Source: Staphylococcus edaphicus (GTDB lineage: Bacteria; Bacillota; Bacilli; Staphylococcales; Staphylococcaceae). From it: a stretch of 64,000 nt of DNA. Shown here piece after piece: positions 61,898 to 64,000 of this stretch. Under the pieces are notes generated by a model. That model had not been told where the DNA came from. It worked only from the letters and a program-made list of their open reading frames with translations, and made no database searches. Numbering within the stretch: the stretch's first letter is position 1; every line of letters begins with the position of its first letter. Location: assembly GCF_002614725.1 (NCBI RefSeq), contig NZ_MRZN01000002.1:62001-126000 (forward strand), in the 5' to 3' direction. The position numbers were made by a program, and so were the translations under genes.

Positions 61898-61904
61898 ATT
61901 TGGA

Positions 61905-62684
61905 GTGAGACACATCGATATTTATCAGCATTTTAGAAAAGAAGAACATGAACTAATAGATCAACTCATAGATAAGTGTAATCGAGCTAATGATCAATAT
62001 GCACCTGTTTTAACACCATTTTTAGATCCTCGTGGTCAGTTTATCATGGGTGTTGTGGCCGGTAGTTTTGAAGATTTAGAAGTTACCTTTTATGGTGGAC
62101 CCTATGCAGAGCGAAAAAGAGCAATTATTGCACCCAACTATCTTCAACCTGATAAGGATTCATTTGAAATTGTATTAATTGAAATCGCATATCCACAAAA
62201 ATTTGTAACGCTACAGCACCAACATGTATTAGGGACCATCATGTCATTAGGCATTGAAAGAGACCAATTAGGAGATATTGTTGTAGACAATAAAATTCAA
62301 TTTACTTTGACAAAACAAGTAGAATCTTATATTATATTGGAATTAACTAAAATCAAAGGTGCTACAGTTAAACTTAATTCTATTCAGCTAAAAGATATGA
62401 TACAATCAAAAGAGCACTGGCTATCATACGAAACGACTGTAAGTGGTTTGAGATTAGATGTCGTATTAAAAGAGATGATTCATAAATCACGATCGATAGC
62501 TAAGCAACTTATTGATAAAAAGCGTGTTAAAGTGAATCATACTATCATTGATGCTGCGGATTTCCAGGTGGACAGGGGAGATTTATTGTCTATTCAAGGA
62601 TTTGGAAGAGCGATGATTACTGATATAGGCGGTAAGACTAAAAAAGATAAAGTACGTATTGCATATAAAACACTGTTTAAATAA
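61905..62684 (+). CDS. ylmH: YlmH-type S4-domain RNA-binding protein
   Basis: The 259 aa from MRHIDIYQHFRKEE end in an S4 RNA-binding domain (about 185-245): GLRLDVVLKEMIHKSRSIAKQL and DKKRVKVNHTII. In Bacillus YlmH takes part in rescue of nascent-chain tRNA on large subunits. GTG at 61905 is chosen because it gives the family N-terminus; GTG 61884 lies within the hairpin. Confidence 0.9.
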   Translation: MRHIDIYQHFRKEEHELIDQLIDKCNRANDQYAPVLTPFLDPRGQFIMGVVAGSFEDLEVTFYGGPYAERKRAIIAPNYLQPDKDSFEIVLIEIAYPQKFVTLQHQHVLGTIMSLGIERDQLGDIVVDNKIQFTLTKQVESYIILELTKIKGATVKLNSIQLKDMIQSKEHWLSYETTVSGLRLDVVLKEMIHKSRSIAKQLIDKKRVKVNHTIIDAADFQVDRGDLLSIQGFGRAMITDIGGKTKKDKVRIAYKTLFK

Positions 62685-62823
62685 TGTAAAACATTTGATT
62701 AAAGATATAAACGCTTTGCACAATTAACTAAATGATATATTATAAAAGAACATTGTAGGAAAAATACTATTTCCTTTATTTAATAGAATAGGAAAATAGT
62801 GTATTATAGAAGGAGGATAATGT

Positions 62824-63423
62824 ATGCCTTTTACACCAAGTGAAATTAAAAACAAAACATTTACTCAAGTGAAAAGTGGGTTTGAACCAAAAGAGGTTGA
62901 AGATTATTTAGAACAATTAAGTAATGAAATTGAACGTTTAAAAGAAGATAAAGCTCAGTTAGAGAAAGTGATAGAAGATAAAGAAACGAATATTCAGTCT
63001 TATAAAGACGTACATCAATCTGTTAGTGATGCTTTAATTCAAGCAAAACAGGCAGGTGAAGAAACAAAAGCTGCTGCAACAAAAGAAGCTGAAGCAACAG
63101 TTGCCAAAGCTAAAGCAGAAGCTGATAAAATAGTTAATGATGGTGTTGAAAAAGCACGTCGCTTATCTTTCCAAACAGAAGATATGAAACGCCAATCAAA
63201 GATATTCAGATCACGTTTCCGCATGCTAGTAGAAGCACAATTGGATTTACTTAAAAATGAAGACTGGGATTATTTATTAAATTATGATCTTGATTCTGAA
63301 CAAGTTACACAAGAAAATATTAATCATTTGAATGAAAGTGAACTAACCGAAGAAGAAAAAGCTATGAAAGCCAAAGCAGAAGCAGATAATACTGCTGATT
63401 CAAATGATTCAGACAAAGCATAA
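62824..63423 (+). CDS. divIVA: Division/polarity protein DivIVA
   Basis: The 199-aa coiled-coil protein begins MPFTPSEIKNKTFTQVKSGF (membrane-curvature binding, Phe and basic residue) and EVEDYLEQLSNEIERLKEDK. A long heptad region and an acidic C-terminus follow (about 170-199). It marks septa and poles. AGAAGGAGG precedes the ATG. Confidence 0.96.
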   Translation: MPFTPSEIKNKTFTQVKSGFEPKEVEDYLEQLSNEIERLKEDKAQLEKVIEDKETNIQSYKDVHQSVSDALIQAKQAGEETKAAATKEAEATVAKAKAEADKIVNDGVEKARRLSFQTEDMKRQSKIFRSRFRMLVEAQLDLLKNEDWDYLLNYDLDSEQVTQENINHLNESELTEEEKAMKAKAEADNTADSNDSDKA

Positions 63424-63429
63424 CGAACG

Positions 63430-63655
63430 ATAACAGACACGTTTGAAACACAAACACATAACAAAGCGAGTTAGGGATAGTGAGAGCCTTACATATGTGT
63501 GTTTCATTTATCACTGTTGTCACAACGAGAATATAATTAATGAGAGAACTCTAAGTTGAGTTAATCAGGGTGGTAACGCGGTTAAAATCGTCCCTGTTAG
63601 TTGAACTTAGGGTTCTTTTTATTGCATAAAATGAACTAACACAGAAAATTGAAAG
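63430..63655 (+). promoter_or_regulatory. T-box leader of ileS
   Basis: The T-box AGGGTGGTAACGCGG (63568-63582) is followed by TCGTCCCTG. The arms AGAACTCTAAGTTGA and AACTTAGGGTTCT with TTTTTATT form the terminator that competes with the antiterminator. An ATC near 63511 fits an Ile specifier. Uncharged tRNA-Ile would permit ileS transcription. Confidence 0.9.
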
Positions 63656-63670
63656 AAGGAGTGTTTTGAA

Positions 63671-64000
63671 ATGGATTATAAAGATACGTTATTAATGCCA
63701 AAAACAGATTTCCCAATGCGTGGAGGCTTACCTAACAAAGAACCAAAAATTCAAGAAGAATGGGAAGCAAAAAATATTTATCAAAAAGTATTAGATAAAA
63801 ATGAAGGTAATCCGTCTTTTATACTTCATGACGGACCTCCATATGCGAATGGTAGTTTGCATCTGGGACATGCTTTAAATAAAATTCTTAAAGATATCAT
63901 TACAAGATATAAATCAATGCGTGGATTTTACGCACCATATGTTCCAGGCTGGGATACGCATGGTTTACCAATTGAACAAGCTTTGACTAAAAAAGGTGTT
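63671..64000 (+). CDS. ileS: Isoleucyl-tRNA synthetase, N-terminal part (cut by window edge)
   Basis: The visible 110 aa start [19 protein letters not shown] and contain [20 protein letters not shown] with the class I HIGH-type motif HLGH, and [21 protein letters not shown] precedes the ATG. The remainder lies beyond the right edge. Confidence 0.97.
   Translation, partial: MDYKDTLLMPKTDFPMRGGLPNKEPKIQEEWEAKNIYQKVLDKNEGNPSFILHDGPPYANGSLHLGHALNKILKDIITRYKSMRGFYAPYVPGWDTHGLPIEQALTKKGV

Overview
This window is a stretch of a Staphylococcus chromosome. The evidence is low GC, intergenic elements of staphylococcal type, and a gene order from ctaA/ctaB through ylbF/ylbG-rsmD-coaD-rpmF, pheST, zapA-cvpA-polX-mutS2, trxA-uvrC, sdhCAB-murI, bshC and the complete mra/dcw division cluster to divIVA-ileS. 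Three points favour a coagulase-negative species over S. aureus: no isd locus follows rpmF, no hla or superantigen-like genes lie in the tRNA-Arg to psm-beta interval, and there are six beta-type phenol-soluble modulin (PSM) genes. I cannot name the species from sequence alone.

Region by region. 1-2000: heme A synthesis (ctaA partial, divergent ctaB-ctaM). 2019-4283: a UvrA-like ABC ATPase. 4471-11570: a block resembling the Bacillus ylb region (CAP-domain protein, ylbF, GDPD, ylbG, rsmD, coaD, tmcAL, yceD-rpmF). 11705-17209: a leaderless M23-type protein, an rRNA methyltransferase and T-box-controlled pheST. 17321-26007: rnhC, zapA-cvpA, polX-mutS2, trxA and uvrC (replication, repair, redox). 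26335-31687: sdhCAB behind a CcpA-type cre site, then murI-rdgB-yfcE, with rdgB broken by a one-base deletion. 31996-32069: tRNA-Arg(UCU).

32058-41298 is a strongly reduced prophage bounded by a 15-bp duplication of the tRNA 3' end. It keeps fragments of an integrase, an ArpU-type late regulator, terS/terL, a holin and an amidase, nearly all with stops or frameshifts. Several non-virion genes remain open: an AbiH-family abortive-infection protein, a two-TM coiled-coil protein inserted before terS, and a polytopic membrane protein whose upstream partner is frameshifted in an A7 tract. A small SprG/SprF-like type I toxin-antitoxin also survives. These retained cargo genes are the best candidates for an undescribed system.

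42011-45448: a two-domain glycosyltransferase with C-terminal DUF5776-like repeats, then six tandem psm-beta genes of which the last five alternate B-C-B-C-B. 45547-48798: a HAD phosphatase, a GNAT protein and bshC. 48947-63423: mraZ-rsmH-ftsL-pbp1-mraY-murD-divIB-ftsA-ftsZ-pgeF-yggS-sepF-yggT-ylmH-divIVA, covering peptidoglycan precursor synthesis, septal transpeptidation, Z-ring assembly and pole marking. The window ends in T-box-controlled ileS, cut by its right edge.
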